In this document: one piece after another, positions 40,268 to 49,824 of the stretch | Position numbering within the stretch: the first letter of the stretch is position 1 | Layout: each line of letters opens with the position of its first letter | Source of the DNA: Monosporascus cannonballus | Lineage: Eukaryota > Ascomycota > Sordariomycetes > Xylariales | NCBI GenBank assembly: GCA_004154925.1 | Contig: QJNS01000725.1 | Location: forward strand, 151,993 to 215,992 | Direction of reading: 5' to 3' | Length of the DNA: 64,000 nt | Translations under genes and position numbers: made by a program | The notes under the pieces: generated by a model | What the model saw: only the letters and a program-made list of their open reading frames with translations | Database searches by the model: none | What the model was told of the DNA's origin: nothing

Positions 40268-41307
40268 TAAAGTATTAGTTTGGCTTTAATTTTTCTTATA
40301 TGTGGCCCTTAGTTTCATAGGTCCTAGTTCCGTACTGTAAGAAATATTATTGCGCCGAAAAACGCTGATATTAGCCGTATATCGAATTTTACTGTTATTT
40401 TTTTATTTAACACCCTTAGTACGCCAGGTATATTGTCGATCGTCGATTTTAACTGCCATAGCATAATAATTTAATAAATAATTAGGCTGATTAAACTTAG
40501 AAAAGATCTTTATATTTTTATTAATTATTAAAACACTTTATTATTAATATTTTTAATTTCTAATTTAATTTAGATGTTAATTAAATAAACATATAATCGT
40601 AATTAGATATTAATTTTCTTTATCATAATTATTAAATTTGTATTTTAGATTTTATTTTTTTTATTTATTATTTCGAAAACTTTTGTTAATATTTGTTTAA
40701 ATTATTTATAATTATTTAATATTCGTATAATTTGCGAGCTTTATTTTTCGATTAATAATATAATATACTTTCTTATAACGGATTCGAACCAAATAATTAC
40801 GTTTTCGGTAAATCATCCGATTATAAATTTAATTCGTACAATAAACGTAATTAATCAAATAGAAAAATATTCGAAATTTATTCGATATTAAATTAAAAAC
40901 AATTATAACTTAATCAAACTATTATCGAAAAATTTAAGTTTAAGAAATTTAAGGATTTTTTGATTTTTTTTAATAAAATTTAGCTAAAAAATTTAATTTA
41001 CTTAAAAAAATTTTAATATCGATAGTTTTTTTTTTTCCTTAAATTTCTTATAAGCGGCTTAAACGGGCGTCATAAAATTATTATTGTTTTTCTTAAGTTA
41101 AAGGATACGTTCGTTTATAATATCCAGGCGTCGAAAAACTTTTTCGCGAAAAAGATAAGGCTAGCTTTTTTTCCTTTTTGGATTCCATTCCGATATTCGA
41201 GTTATTAGGGACCTGGTAAATGGATTATTCGAGCTGCTTGCTGGTAAATATAATGTCGGCGATCTTGCTCAAAATCTCACAGTATTACTAGATAAGAACT
41301 TATAACG

Positions 41308-41682
41308 TATAACGGCTAAATAATTTAACCAATTATTAAATCTTAATCGTACGAATTTATATTAATAAGAAAATCGTAAAATTCTGAGTAATAAATATAA
41401 AATCGTATTACGTTTCGTAATATTAAGGGTATTTTAAATAATTAATTATTATTATAAGCTGTGATTATTTGAATTATAGAAATAATAAGCGTATATATTA
41501 TTCCTATTTTTGGCTTGATCACCTATGATCACGCAGCCGGTAGTAATCACGATCATTTAAGATCTCTTTTGATCACTGATGATCACTGGCTTGGCAATGA
41601 TCACCGTTACGTAACCCGAGGGGTGGCCCGTGTTATCCTTGTCTGACCGTTTTTCGAGCCCGAAGCTTGTCGGGTCGTAACA
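41308..41682 (-). repeat. LTR of gypsy A (right, 5' LTR)
   Basis: 375 bp. The first half is RIP-mutated (TATAACGGCTAAATAATTTAA). From about 41515 to its end it is nearly intact, with many GATCAC motifs that read GATTAC or AATTAC in the left LTR. It ends TCGTAACA, followed by GTTCC. Confidence 0.9.
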
Positions 41683-41687
41683 GTTCC

Positions 41688-41903
41688 GTAAAACCCCGAA
41701 GATTATGGAACTCCGCGGCTATAAAATCATTACTGTGTTTATCCCACTTTGCTGTACGAATTTTCTCCAGCCCCTAAATACAGCCATTAATAACCCCTTC
41801 AAGGAATAGCTCGCTAAATTCGCAAGTAAATATATCGCGAAGAAAGAGGATCAACACCTTCGGCAACAAGGAAGCCCCATGGCGTAAAGTATTTCGGACC
41901 GCC
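41688..41903 (+). pseudogene. Pogo-type transposase, DDE segment 2 (broken)
   Basis: Continues the reading frame lost at 14578: RKTPKIMELRGYKIITVFIP, then CCTNFLQPLNTAINNPFKE. This is the classic IPGGCT-LLQPLD region of fungal pogo transposases. The third catalytic Asp reads as Asn in LQPLN, as a GAT-to-AAT RIP change would give. A TAG interrupts after PFKE where Trp is expected. The segment ends at the CCGCC duplicated by the small solo LTR. Confidence 0.85.
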
Positions 41904-42197
41904 TGTTACGGCACAGAAGAACAAGAGTCTAGCCATTACACCACTAAAAGTGGAACCTTGTCAGGTCGAGCCCTGACCGCCTTGTGTTAGCTAGCCAGGT
42001 GTGCTATAGCACACCAAAAACGGAAAGGTCACCTTCTGATCGGAACATGTATACTCCGTTGCTAAGCTACATAAAAGTGGTACGCGTTGCGAGAACGCAC
42101 GCAATTTGCTGAATACAACAACAACAACTGATATCCCCTATATCTGACACCTTGTTCTGCCCTATATACCTACAAGGTGCCACTTGGGACTGTGACA
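41904..42197 (+). mobile_element. Small solo LTR (about 123 bp net) in the pogo transposase
   Basis: Begins TGTTACGGCACAG and ends GGGACTGTGACA (TG..CA), with CCGCC at 41899-41903 and again at 42198-42202. Removing it with one CCGCC copy restores the transposase frame across the site. Net of the copia solo LTR inside, it is about 123 bp. No related full element is in this window, so its family is unknown; it could be a TRIM-like element. Confidence 0.8.
41985..42149 (+). repeat. Solo copia LTR inside the small solo LTR
   Basis: 165 bp, TGTTAGCTAGCCAGGTGTG to TATATCTGACA, flanked by CCTTG at 41980-41984 and 42150-42154. It is the inverted counterpart of the LTRs at 7733-7897 and 13054-13216 and the least RIP-altered of the three. 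Left by LTR-LTR recombination of a full copia copy. Confidence 0.92.
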
Positions 42198-42202
42198 CCG
42201 CC

Positions 42203-42624
42203 GTATCATAATTACCCATATCGTTCAATAGGCTTTAGAACGTCTTTTTAAACGGGAACACTTAATATAAAAGGCATTCCGCAACTGTAAGATCAATATT
42301 CGCCCTGACGGCAATAAGGATAACCTCATCAATATTAAGGATATATCAGAGATCGACTTCACAGGGTGGGAAACGGCAGAGAATAACGTCCCGGAAAACT
42401 ATGAGACTATCTCCGAAACCCTTAATATACACAACCGTTTCCGCCACGCAGCCGAAGATTATCTCCGTTAACGCGTTAACTGGAAGCAATTTACAGTTCC
42501 CAAATTAATTAAAGCATGCAAAGTTAATAGCTTAAAGGCAGCTAAGAAAAAGGATAACTTAGTTAAGGTCCTTGAGGCGTGGGAAAAAAGTGTTATTCAG
42601 GAAGAACTAGCTGCAGTTATATAA
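42203..42624 (+). pseudogene. Pogo-type transposase, C-terminal segment 3 (broken)
   Basis: After excision of 41904-42202 the frame runs from SISDR straight into RIIITHIVQ. It continues through ALERLFKREHLI, KAFRNCKINIRPDGNKDN, DFTGWETAENNVPENYE and ends VIQEELAAVI with TAA at 42622-42624. Internal TAG/TAA codons stand where Trp or Gln are expected. The in-frame rejoining confirms both the element and the insertion site. The tail from FRNC onward is the usual C-terminus of fungal DDE/CENP-B transposases. Confidence 0.82.
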
Positions 42625-42806
42625 ACAGTTACTTCAACACCATAACAATTGTTATGATATCGCTTGTAACACCTTGCAAAGCGACAGGAAAAGCGACAGG
42701 AAGCTTCAAGGGGCCCTGGGTGCCATTAGGTGGCAAAGAACCCACACACAATTTGTATGGGTGGCGTTGGAGATAACATGTTGCCACCCTTGGCGCCAAG
42801 CCGTTA

Positions 42807-42836
42807 GCTTTTCCTCAATTTCGAGAGTTAATACGG
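42807..42836 (-). repeat. Right terminal inverted repeat of the pogo-type element
   Basis: Reverse complement begins CCGTATTAACTCTCG. It is followed by TA at 42837-42838. This marks the right end of the 35 kb transposon block. Confidence 0.9.
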
Positions 42837-43729
42837 TAGGTGGGGTCCGAGGTTAGCTGGTCTTGTTTCTTAGGATTCGCCGCCCAGCCCTGAATAGTTC
42901 TACATTGATCAAGCATGGACCGATTGAGTCCATCTTCGGGTTCGTCTTGCGTTATGGTGTTTCACCTGATGAGAATTCTACGTCAACAACGACTACGGGG
43001 CATCAGTCGCCCGGAAACGTTCGTTTCCAGCTCAGTGCATCTAAAATAAATCTGAAATAGAAATTTGTCGTTCCCGTCTCCTCGGTACAATGCATGTTCA
43101 TGGACCGATGCCCTCGTGAGGATCAACCGCATTCCTTCCAACCTTGCACGCGTATGAATTGGCTGGTCCGGATTGGCCAGGAGAAGGGAAAGGCGTAAGG
43201 TCTATACAATATCTCCTCGCTGCATAGATATAGGCTTGACACTACAGTTGCCGTGCCACCCTCTCCCGAGTTATCATGACTTCTACCCCTTTCGAGTACA
43301 CTGTAATAGACGCCCGGCACAGTCCTGCCCGGAACCCTTGAATTGGTATCTAATGCTTCTAATGATGGATATTCGCAGTAAGCCCATCATAAAACGTATT
43401 CAAAGACGATACTTCGTGATACCGTAGACGTTGGTATACCCATTCTTGTATACACATCGGACTATCCAACTTACGGGGCGTCACACTCTACCCCCATTCG
43501 GGTTACAGTCTTGTATGCGAGGAGACCAATATGTAGCAAAGAGGATACGTCGTAGGAGGCGTGTGCATTTAACAAGCTCGCGGGGCCACCCTTAGCACGT
43601 AGATATATTCTCATTTAAGTCTCGTGGGCGGAGCTCGCGTGCCTGTGGAATGCCCCTACACTCTGGGGTCAGGGTGGTCATACGGGTTAGAGATTTCCAC
43701 GCCTAAGAGCGAGCTCCTCTTCCCATCGC
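42837..43729. other. Spacer between the transposon block and the xylanase gene
   Basis: Normal base composition resumes at 42837. Only short open frames with TTG or GTG starts occur. The xylanase 3' UTR lies at the right. No gene or RNA was recognised. Confidence 0.5.
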
Positions 43730-45165
43730 CTAAAGACACTGAGAGTACCAGTCGTTCTGGCGCTGACAGGTCGACCCAGCCGCACATACAGTGCACCCAG
43801 TCCAACCGTTTCCGCCGCATTGCCCTAGAGTATCTGAGATTAGTGACTCTCCTGCTAACTGATTTGGCCGGGGTGTTGGGGGCTGCGGGATGAGTTTCCG
43901 GGGTTGGAGATTCTCCAAAGGGCTCCATCAGGAAATCTATGCCCGAGTGCTAGGTAGAAAGCGAACGGTAAGAAGCAACGCGAAAAATTGCTTACCCCAT
44001 TTAGCGGCAGCGCAAGTCGGGCCCGGCGCGCCAGTCCTAGTAGTAGTGGTGACGGTAGTGAGCGTCGTCGAGGGGTGCGGCCCGCCCGTAGCAGCAGCGG
44101 CGAGGACACTGCTGACGGCGGTCCACGCGGGCTTCTTGCTGAAGTTCTCGTCGTACAGGAGCGCCGCCCCCTGGCCCGGGAAGGTGCTCGGGATCCAACT
44201 GTACTTGTCGGTGAAGTCCCAGATGGTGATGCCGACGCAGGCGTCGACGGCGAGGCACGCCCTGGTCACGGTGGCGTAGTTGTCCGCCTGGGTCCGCAGG
44301 CCCGCGGCGGTCGGCGGCAAGCTGCTGAACCGGATGTCCAGCTCCGTGTACGTGACCTCGCTGACGCCAGCCGCGACGTACGAGCTCATGGCCGCCTCGA
44401 GGCTGCTCTGGCTCGGGGTGCTCCCCACGATGAGGTGCGCCTGCATGCCGACGCCGTCGATCCTACCGCCAGCCCGCTTGATAGAGTTGATGATACGCAC
44501 GGTAGCGGCTTGTTTCGCTCCGGTGCTCTCGATGTTGTAGTCGTTGTAATACATCTTGGCATCCGGGTCGGCGGCAGCGGCCGCCTTGAACGCGATGGGG
44601 ATGAACGATTCACCCAGAACATTGTAGAACACCGACGGGCGAAAGGTGCCATCCTCGTTCAACGCCTCATTCACTACATCCCATGCATAGCACTGTCCTC
44701 TATAGTGTCCAGCCACATTGGCGATATGAGTCTCAATAATCGATGTGAGTTGCTCTCTAGTCCACGATCCTGAATTAACTGCGTCCATATCAGCATACGA
44801 TGGTGTTCCACACTAAAGAAAAAGGTAGACGTACCCCACGACGGCAGCTGGGAGTGCCAGACCAACGTGTGGCATCTTAGTATCATATTGTTCGTCTTGG
44901 CAAAATTGGCGATCTGGTCACCGCTTGAGTAGCTGAACGAGCCGCGACTGGGCTGCGTAAACTGCCATTTCTGTCCGTTTCCGGGAGTAGTCTGACCGAA
45001 CTCATTCGGGTCCGTCAGGATCCGAACATAAGCCGCATCGTTCAGCTCACCGTTGTCGGTCGCCGAGCCGAAGTACATCTTTCCAGCGGCCTTGGCTAGT
45101 TGGTGCAGCTGCGCTGAAGCGCCGTGGGCTGCCAACAAGGCAGCAGCGGGCTTGAAAAGACGCAT
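43730..45165 (-). CDS. Secreted GH10 endo-beta-1,4-xylanase with C-terminal CBM1
   Basis: Hydrolyses internal xylosidic bonds of plant-wall xylan outside the cell. Exons complement 44835-45165, 43996-44778 and 43730-43824, with introns of 56 and 171 bp; the joined protein is 402 aa. A signal peptide [18 protein letters not shown] opens it. The GH10 barrel spans about residues 20-330, with acid/base Glu148 in WDVVNEAL and nucleophile Glu256 in [10 protein letters not shown]; the first junction gives LPSW/VNSGSWT, a conserved GH10 stretch. A Thr/Gly/Pro linker ([14 protein letters not shown]) leads to a fungal cellulose-binding CBM1 at about 365-402 ([12 protein letters not shown] ... WYSQCL) coded mainly by the last exon. 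Key residues are intact. XlnR-like GGCTAA/G motifs lie upstream. The gene ends about 0.9 kb from RIP heterochromatin, which may affect its expression. Confidence 0.95.
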
Positions 45166-45546
45166 TGTGGGCCTTTTTATTTGACGATATGCTGTTGGGA
45201 CAGGAGCTGAGCTGGAGGATGCTACAGGCTTCAGGAGAGATCGACGTGGAAATACTGTTTACTTATACCAACACCGCGGTCAGCAACAGGTTCCATTGCA
45301 CTCTACTGATAGGGCCAAATCAAAGTCCACCTCCGATGGCCTTTCACATCGCTTCTAGAACTTCCGATCCAACAGGTTCGTCTTGAGACCATAGCCGGCA
45401 CTTCGGGTTCTCGCCCTGAATATCCCGCTAGCGGTGCGCTCGAAGTCTTGGGATTATAAGTCTACGGAGAGTGGAGGAGATGAAGTAGCATGTGGGGCGG
45501 TCAACCCCTTGAATCGGGCATTCCTCCCGGCCCGCGCCCCGACTTT

Positions 45547-45552
45547 GGCTAG
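45547..45552 (+). promoter_or_regulatory. Possible XlnR/Xyr1 site (GGCTAG) upstream of the xylanase
   Basis: GGCTAG fits the fungal xylanase activator consensus GGCTAR, about 380 bp upstream of the ATG. A six-base match is weak evidence alone. Confidence 0.3.
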
Positions 45553-46081
45553 ATCGGGCCACGCGAAACCGTGAAAGGGAAATGCAACTTGATTCCGCGC
45601 CGCAACTGGGATAGTTCAACTGTAAGGCTGGGCTTTGAATCCCGAGAAGCCGTACATGGCAAGAAACCCGGTTTCTCCACCAACCGGCGGGCGGTATGGC
45701 TTCCCGCGAATTCAACGGGGCGGACAGCCCGTCTTCAGAGTAGTGGGGGTGTCGAGTATGGGGACGCTAGGCGGCACAAGAAATGTTGTATGATCATGCG
45801 ATACGTTTCTTACGTCCGTGTTGATACTTATAAGGGGACAGCGGTGGCGATATAATAGCCCTATTAATGCTATTCGGTGGGTCGTAGGTGAGCTCGTTGG
45901 AGAGTCCGTTGTGAAAAACCTATAGCATCAAAATAGGCCAGCGTCTCAACGGAAGGCATTTCGACTGCCCCTGAGCACATAGAATGCTCATAGCGGACTG
46001 CGATGACGTCCCATAGTCGCGCCCAGCTCGTTGTATCTTCCTCCGTCTATCATCCATAACAGTCTGTGTGGATACGAATAT

Positions 46082-46087
46082 GGCTAA
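46082..46087 (+). promoter_or_regulatory. Possible XlnR/Xyr1 site (GGCTAA) upstream of the xylanase
   Basis: GGCTAA, the canonical XlnR core, about 920 bp upstream of the xylanase ATG; a further TTAGCC lies near 46768. Short motif, so chance occurrence is possible. Confidence 0.3.
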
Positions 46088-47034
46088 GGATATCGATATG
46101 CATTTTCAAGAGTGAGCCCTGATAAAGCCATATCTTTCGATCGAGGTACAGGAACGAAGAACCAACACATACCTAAGAGGCTTTCACAATACCCAGGGCG
46201 TATGTACGGTCCACCTTAGGATACGACGCTAAGTAATGCAGCTCGCCAAGCCGTCGATTGGAAGCGAGATGCCACTCACGTGGTACGGGAATTCCTTGCC
46301 GCGTCGTCGATCGATGGGATCTCCTCGCTACGTTCCGGATCGGCATTCACGCCGGGGCAAAATGGTAAAGGATGGTAACACCGTGAACTATTTATACGAA
46401 TTTCGTGGTGGATACATACTGGCACAGCTGGACCCTGGAGGTCATCCACGGCCGCTGTCCTAGGCACCGTTGATCAGACGAGAGTACGCGAGATGGTCAC
46501 CTGGAGAGTACCATTATGCTACCTAACCAGTTAATAAGAGGAATGTCCTGCGATATTGATACTGATATCGATACTATGCTCTGAAGCCTATCTGGCACTC
46601 ATGCTCTGCTCAACGCCTTGTAAATGAATAATGCCTGGTCGCCCGAACTCCGACGTAGGCCGCCTTCCAACCAAGAAGTAGTCCTAGGGGGTTGTGTACG
46701 ACAAAGAATCCGCCGCAGCTGGTTTCGCAGGTATAAAATGAGTACGTGCCGGTTCGGCTGACTCCTTAGCCTTACGAGTTCTAACCGTCAGCCGTCGTTA
46801 TCCCAACCATTTCGTTGATGGTATCATATCAGGGTATCACGTTAACGTTCCATCGTAAAGGAGAATTCATCCAAGTAAACCGGGCCCCGCCTGATCAATC
46901 CGTCCTAACTCCATCACAGCTTCCAGAAGTCGGAGGGCTGTTCAGAAATTCCTAACGTTCGTAGCCCACTTTTGCTGCCTGTCACCTCTCAACCAAAACG
47001 AACACCGCGCAAGCGCGCGGGTAATGCTAAGCAC

Positions 47035-49824
47035 CTAGCCTCTCCGCTCCTGTAGCGCGCCCGCGATGTTCAATGGCATAATCAATGGCATATTTGATGG
47101 CATCGGGCGCTGGATATCAAGACTCCTGCTGGGAACAAGTCGCCCGCCCGGCGTCCGGGGGTGCGGGACGTTGACGCGGCCGGTGCGCTCCGTGAGCCGG
47201 CTGGGCGTGGCGGCTTCCTCGTCCTCGTCTGACTCGGCATCGTCGTAATCCGCGAGCCGCGCGAAATAATCCGCCAGCCCGTCCACGCTCGGCGTGCCCA
47301 CCACGACGTCGTATCGCGGCGGAGGTGTGGGCATCGGAGGAGGCGGGTCGTCTGCGTCGAAAGCTGGCGGATTGAAGCTCGGATACCGGAGGAAGTGTAT
47401 CGGTCGTGGGGCTGAGGACGGCGCCTGTTGTGTACCCGCGGGCCGCTCAACGGCTTGCGCAGCTGCCGTAGGGTGGTGCTGTAGATGGGCTGCTGGCGGT
47501 AGCGCAAGGCCTGGGGATTCACATACGGCCTCCACGGGAGGGATAGTGCCAGTGCTCGAGGCGGGGCTGGGGTTCGTGGCGATGACTTCGGCGTCGGGGC
47601 AGCCACAGCTTGATTGCTGGCGGTAAGTAGGCTGCTCCGCCCCAGAGTACTCAGGCAGCGCCGTGTTTGCATGCGTAGCTCGACAATTGAGGACAGTGAA
47701 GGGAGAATCGATGCTGATCTCGAAGTGCCGCCGGCGCTTGCCAGCCGGATCCTCGGGATCGAGCCGGGAGATGCGCATGACGATCTAGAGCGAGTAAGTA
47801 ATCGAATTCAGGGAACGAGACTTGGACAGCAGTCGAGAACGAACCTTTATCCAGTGGAAGACGTTCACGTTCTTCCAACTGCAATCCGGATGCAAACATA
47901 ATGTCTTGTCCTTCGCCATCTGCTCGCACGTTGGTATCTGGACGTTCATCTCCATCTCCGTTGGGCCCCAGTACGACTCTAACCCTAAGTCTAGATCGCC
48001 AAGCAGATTATCCGCCCGGTCAGGCAGCGGTTGAGGCACCGTATGTGTCCTTGACGCCTCGTAACTTCTTCGTCTCTGTGCAGCAAGCCGCGCTTCGTGT
48101 CTCTCATCCGGTGAAAGCTCGCCGCCACTCAAGACGCGGATCTCAGATGCTTCATATTGTTTGTCGAGAGGCTTTCCGGCGGATTTCTCCAGCAGAAGAA
48201 TTTTCCGGCCGGGGTCTTTGCGCGTAACACGCCTGTCATTGGTCCAGTATTCGATAGATTCCGTCACAAAAACCTTGAGCTTATGGACTTGGACCTTGGC
48301 GAGCGGCGTAAGCTTGAAGGCGATGGGTATCTTGCTGCCAATGGGGAAAGACTTCCCAGAAATCATTATGTCGTAGTGAAGTTGGTCCTCCCACTGTCTA
48401 CTAATGGAAATCGGCTCTGTCATCTCCAGCGATAGCTGATCCGGGACTCGCACGAGCAAGACCTCTTTGGACCCGTGGAGATTGGGCTTGAAGGCGCCTG
48501 CCCTCTCGACAATCGTCTCCAGCTCCCATTTCACAGACCCGAACTGCAGTTTCGTGGTCTCGAGCTGATGATGATCGATAGGGAGTTCGAAGGTGTACTC
48601 ATAGGTACCAGGATAGAACACTTTGTAGCCCTTCGCCATCGCAGCGTACGAGTTTGTACTCGGGGAATCGCCTTTCCCGAAGCTCCGTGACTGCACCGAT
48701 TGTAGAGAAAGGCGCTTGTACTCCCTTGCCGTGAGGTTACTATTCGACCTGTCCCGCAAAGCCAGCGAGGTCGCCGGCGGTATTGGGGATAAGGTTAGTC
48801 TCCGTGAAACGGTCCCTTCGGGTTTAGACTGGACCTCGGAACCGCCGCGCAGTGAATAGGTGCATTGATTCCCGTATTCCGTCTCCCACGTGTCGTGCAT
48901 GGCGTTGAAGAAGGTGAGAACCTGGGTCCTAAGTGACTCCTCTTCGAACTGCTCGATTTTCATCGGAGGAATGCCCTCGGGCCATTCCGTCCGCGCGCGA
49001 CCGGAGAGCTTAAGGGTCACGGACTTGAGTTTAACATTTTTGGACACGTTTAGCTGCAACTTGCCACGTAACAACGCCGTCGAGCTGGCTAGCTCGTGCC
49101 GGGCATGGCCGTCATGTTCGAAACCCGTGAGAAAGATGTTGGGCTCAGCAAGGATGATAGAGCACGATAATCCGCTTCCGGATGCCACTGGTTTTGGGAC
49201 CTCTGTTACGGAGCTCATGATGCTCTTCGCCGAGCGGACCGACATGATGCTGCTCCTATGCGAATTTCCCAATGCTGCGCTCAGCATCGGGGACCTCCTC
49301 GATTCGAGCATCATTGAGTTGTCTGGCGAACCCAAAGTCTCTTGCAAAGGGACTGCGTACATCGAAGTCGGGCGCCGCGGTGTCGTCGGTGCGGCTGCCG
49401 CATCCGGCCTCGCCGTAGCAGGGGCACTGGAGGCTCGAAGTGTATCGATCGACACGTACTGGGAGAGATGCGACTTTAAGGGGCCGAGTACTTTTTTGAA
49501 AACACGTCTCGTGGGGCGACTTACGCCCTTGGCCTGGTTCCCGACTGGTTCGCCGCTCTTCTCCTTTCCCTTCCACTTCTTCGATTGTGGTTGTCTCTTG
49601 GGTCTGATCGCAGAGTCCAGCCTCAACTCCGATGGGATATAGCCGGGCGGGTACGAGATTACGTGGATGGATTGATGTCTCCGTTGCCGAGGCCGGATGT
49701 GGGGGGTCGGGAACCTGGGGAGCTGACGGCTTCTCCGGTCCCAAGTTCTCGTCCTGTAAAAAAGGTTCCCGGCTAGGGGTTGGTAACGACTCTCCAAACG
49801 TAGATTGGCGTCGGTGGCTGTCAT
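47035..49824 (-). CDS. Arrestin-like ubiquitin-ligase adaptor (ART / CreD-type)
   Basis: Members of this family bring Rsp5/HulA-type ubiquitin ligases to plasma-membrane transporters and so trigger endocytosis. Two exons, complement 47845-49824 and 47035-47784, over a 60-bp intron (GTTCGT..CTAG); the product is 909 aa. The junction gives FHWIK/IVMRISRLDPEDP, strongly typical of the arrestin C-domain end. The N-terminal 200 residues are basic, Ser/Pro rich and likely disordered. The arrestin N domain starts near SCSIILAEPNIFLTGFEHDG; the C domain includes HYDIMISGKSFPIGSKIPIA. Candidate ligase-binding PY motifs are PPRY (815-818) and LPEY (703-706). The open frame extends six bases upstream to a GTG; the first ATG (49824) is taken as start, and an upstream exon cannot be excluded. 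Confidence 0.88.

Larger units (their letters stand above)
14579..41682 (-). mobile_element. Ty3/gypsy LTR retrotransposon A (about 6.9 kb net, nested)
   Basis: LTRs at 14579-14955 and 41308-41682 in direct orientation, with identical 5-bp duplications GTTCC at 14574-14578 and 41683-41687. Coding is on the minus strand: gag at about 40270-41300 and 19600-20040 with a zinc-knuckle-like NYNKMGHKAAW at the split; reverse transcriptase at about 17840-18085. It is interrupted by B-outer, which inserted in the zinc-knuckle codons (TSD TAAAG). Net length after excision is about 6.9 kb. Heavily RIP-mutated except at its outer edges. Confidence 0.9.
13221..42836 (+). mobile_element. Pogo/Tc1-type DNA transposon, about 2.2 kb net, split by nested insertions
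   Basis: Its ends are 30-bp inverted repeats (13221-13250 and 42807-42836, 29 of 30 identical), starting CCGTATTA and flanked on both sides by TA, the target of Tc1/mariner/pogo elements. Inside are three pieces of one transposase frame (13480-14578, 41688-41903, 42203-42624). They are separated by gypsy element A and by a small solo LTR, each with perfect 5-bp TSDs. Removing the insertions leaves about 2.2 kb, the usual size for the family. The pieces carry a psq/CENP-B-type N-terminus and a DDE domain. This element is older than all insertions within it. Confidence 0.9.
45166..47034. other. Long intergenic region, xylanase promoter side
   Basis: About 1.9 kb between two minus-strand genes: the xylanase promoter and the 3' flank of the arrestin gene. 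No coding exon was recognised. A simple GATATT/GATATC-type repeat occurs near 46553-46575. Confidence 0.5.

Noticed and set aside
7733..42149. First read as long (165 bp) terminal inverted repeats of one giant DNA transposon
   Set aside because: The three 165-bp units end TG..CA; one has its own CCTTG duplication and two bracket a copia gag and integrase. They are copia LTRs; the real pogo ends are the 30-bp repeats at 13221 and 42807.
7900..42800. CRISPR-like or centromeric satellite array in the AT-rich block
   Set aside because: No regularly spaced short repeats; all repetition is explained by LTRs, inverted ends and homologous retroelement interiors.
43988..44773. 261-codon plus-strand open frame opposite the xylanase
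   Set aside because: Antisense shadow of the GH10 exon rich in Arg, Ala and Asp; the minus strand has the complete catalytic residues.
45600..45650. Possible tRNA (TTGAATCCC-like B box)
   Set aside because: No matching A box, acceptor stem or anticodon arm could be found around it.
47614..49642. Several plus-strand open frames opposite the arrestin gene, up to 250 codons
   Set aside because: Mirror frames of a GC-balanced coding exon; no domains and the minus-strand protein is clearly the real product.
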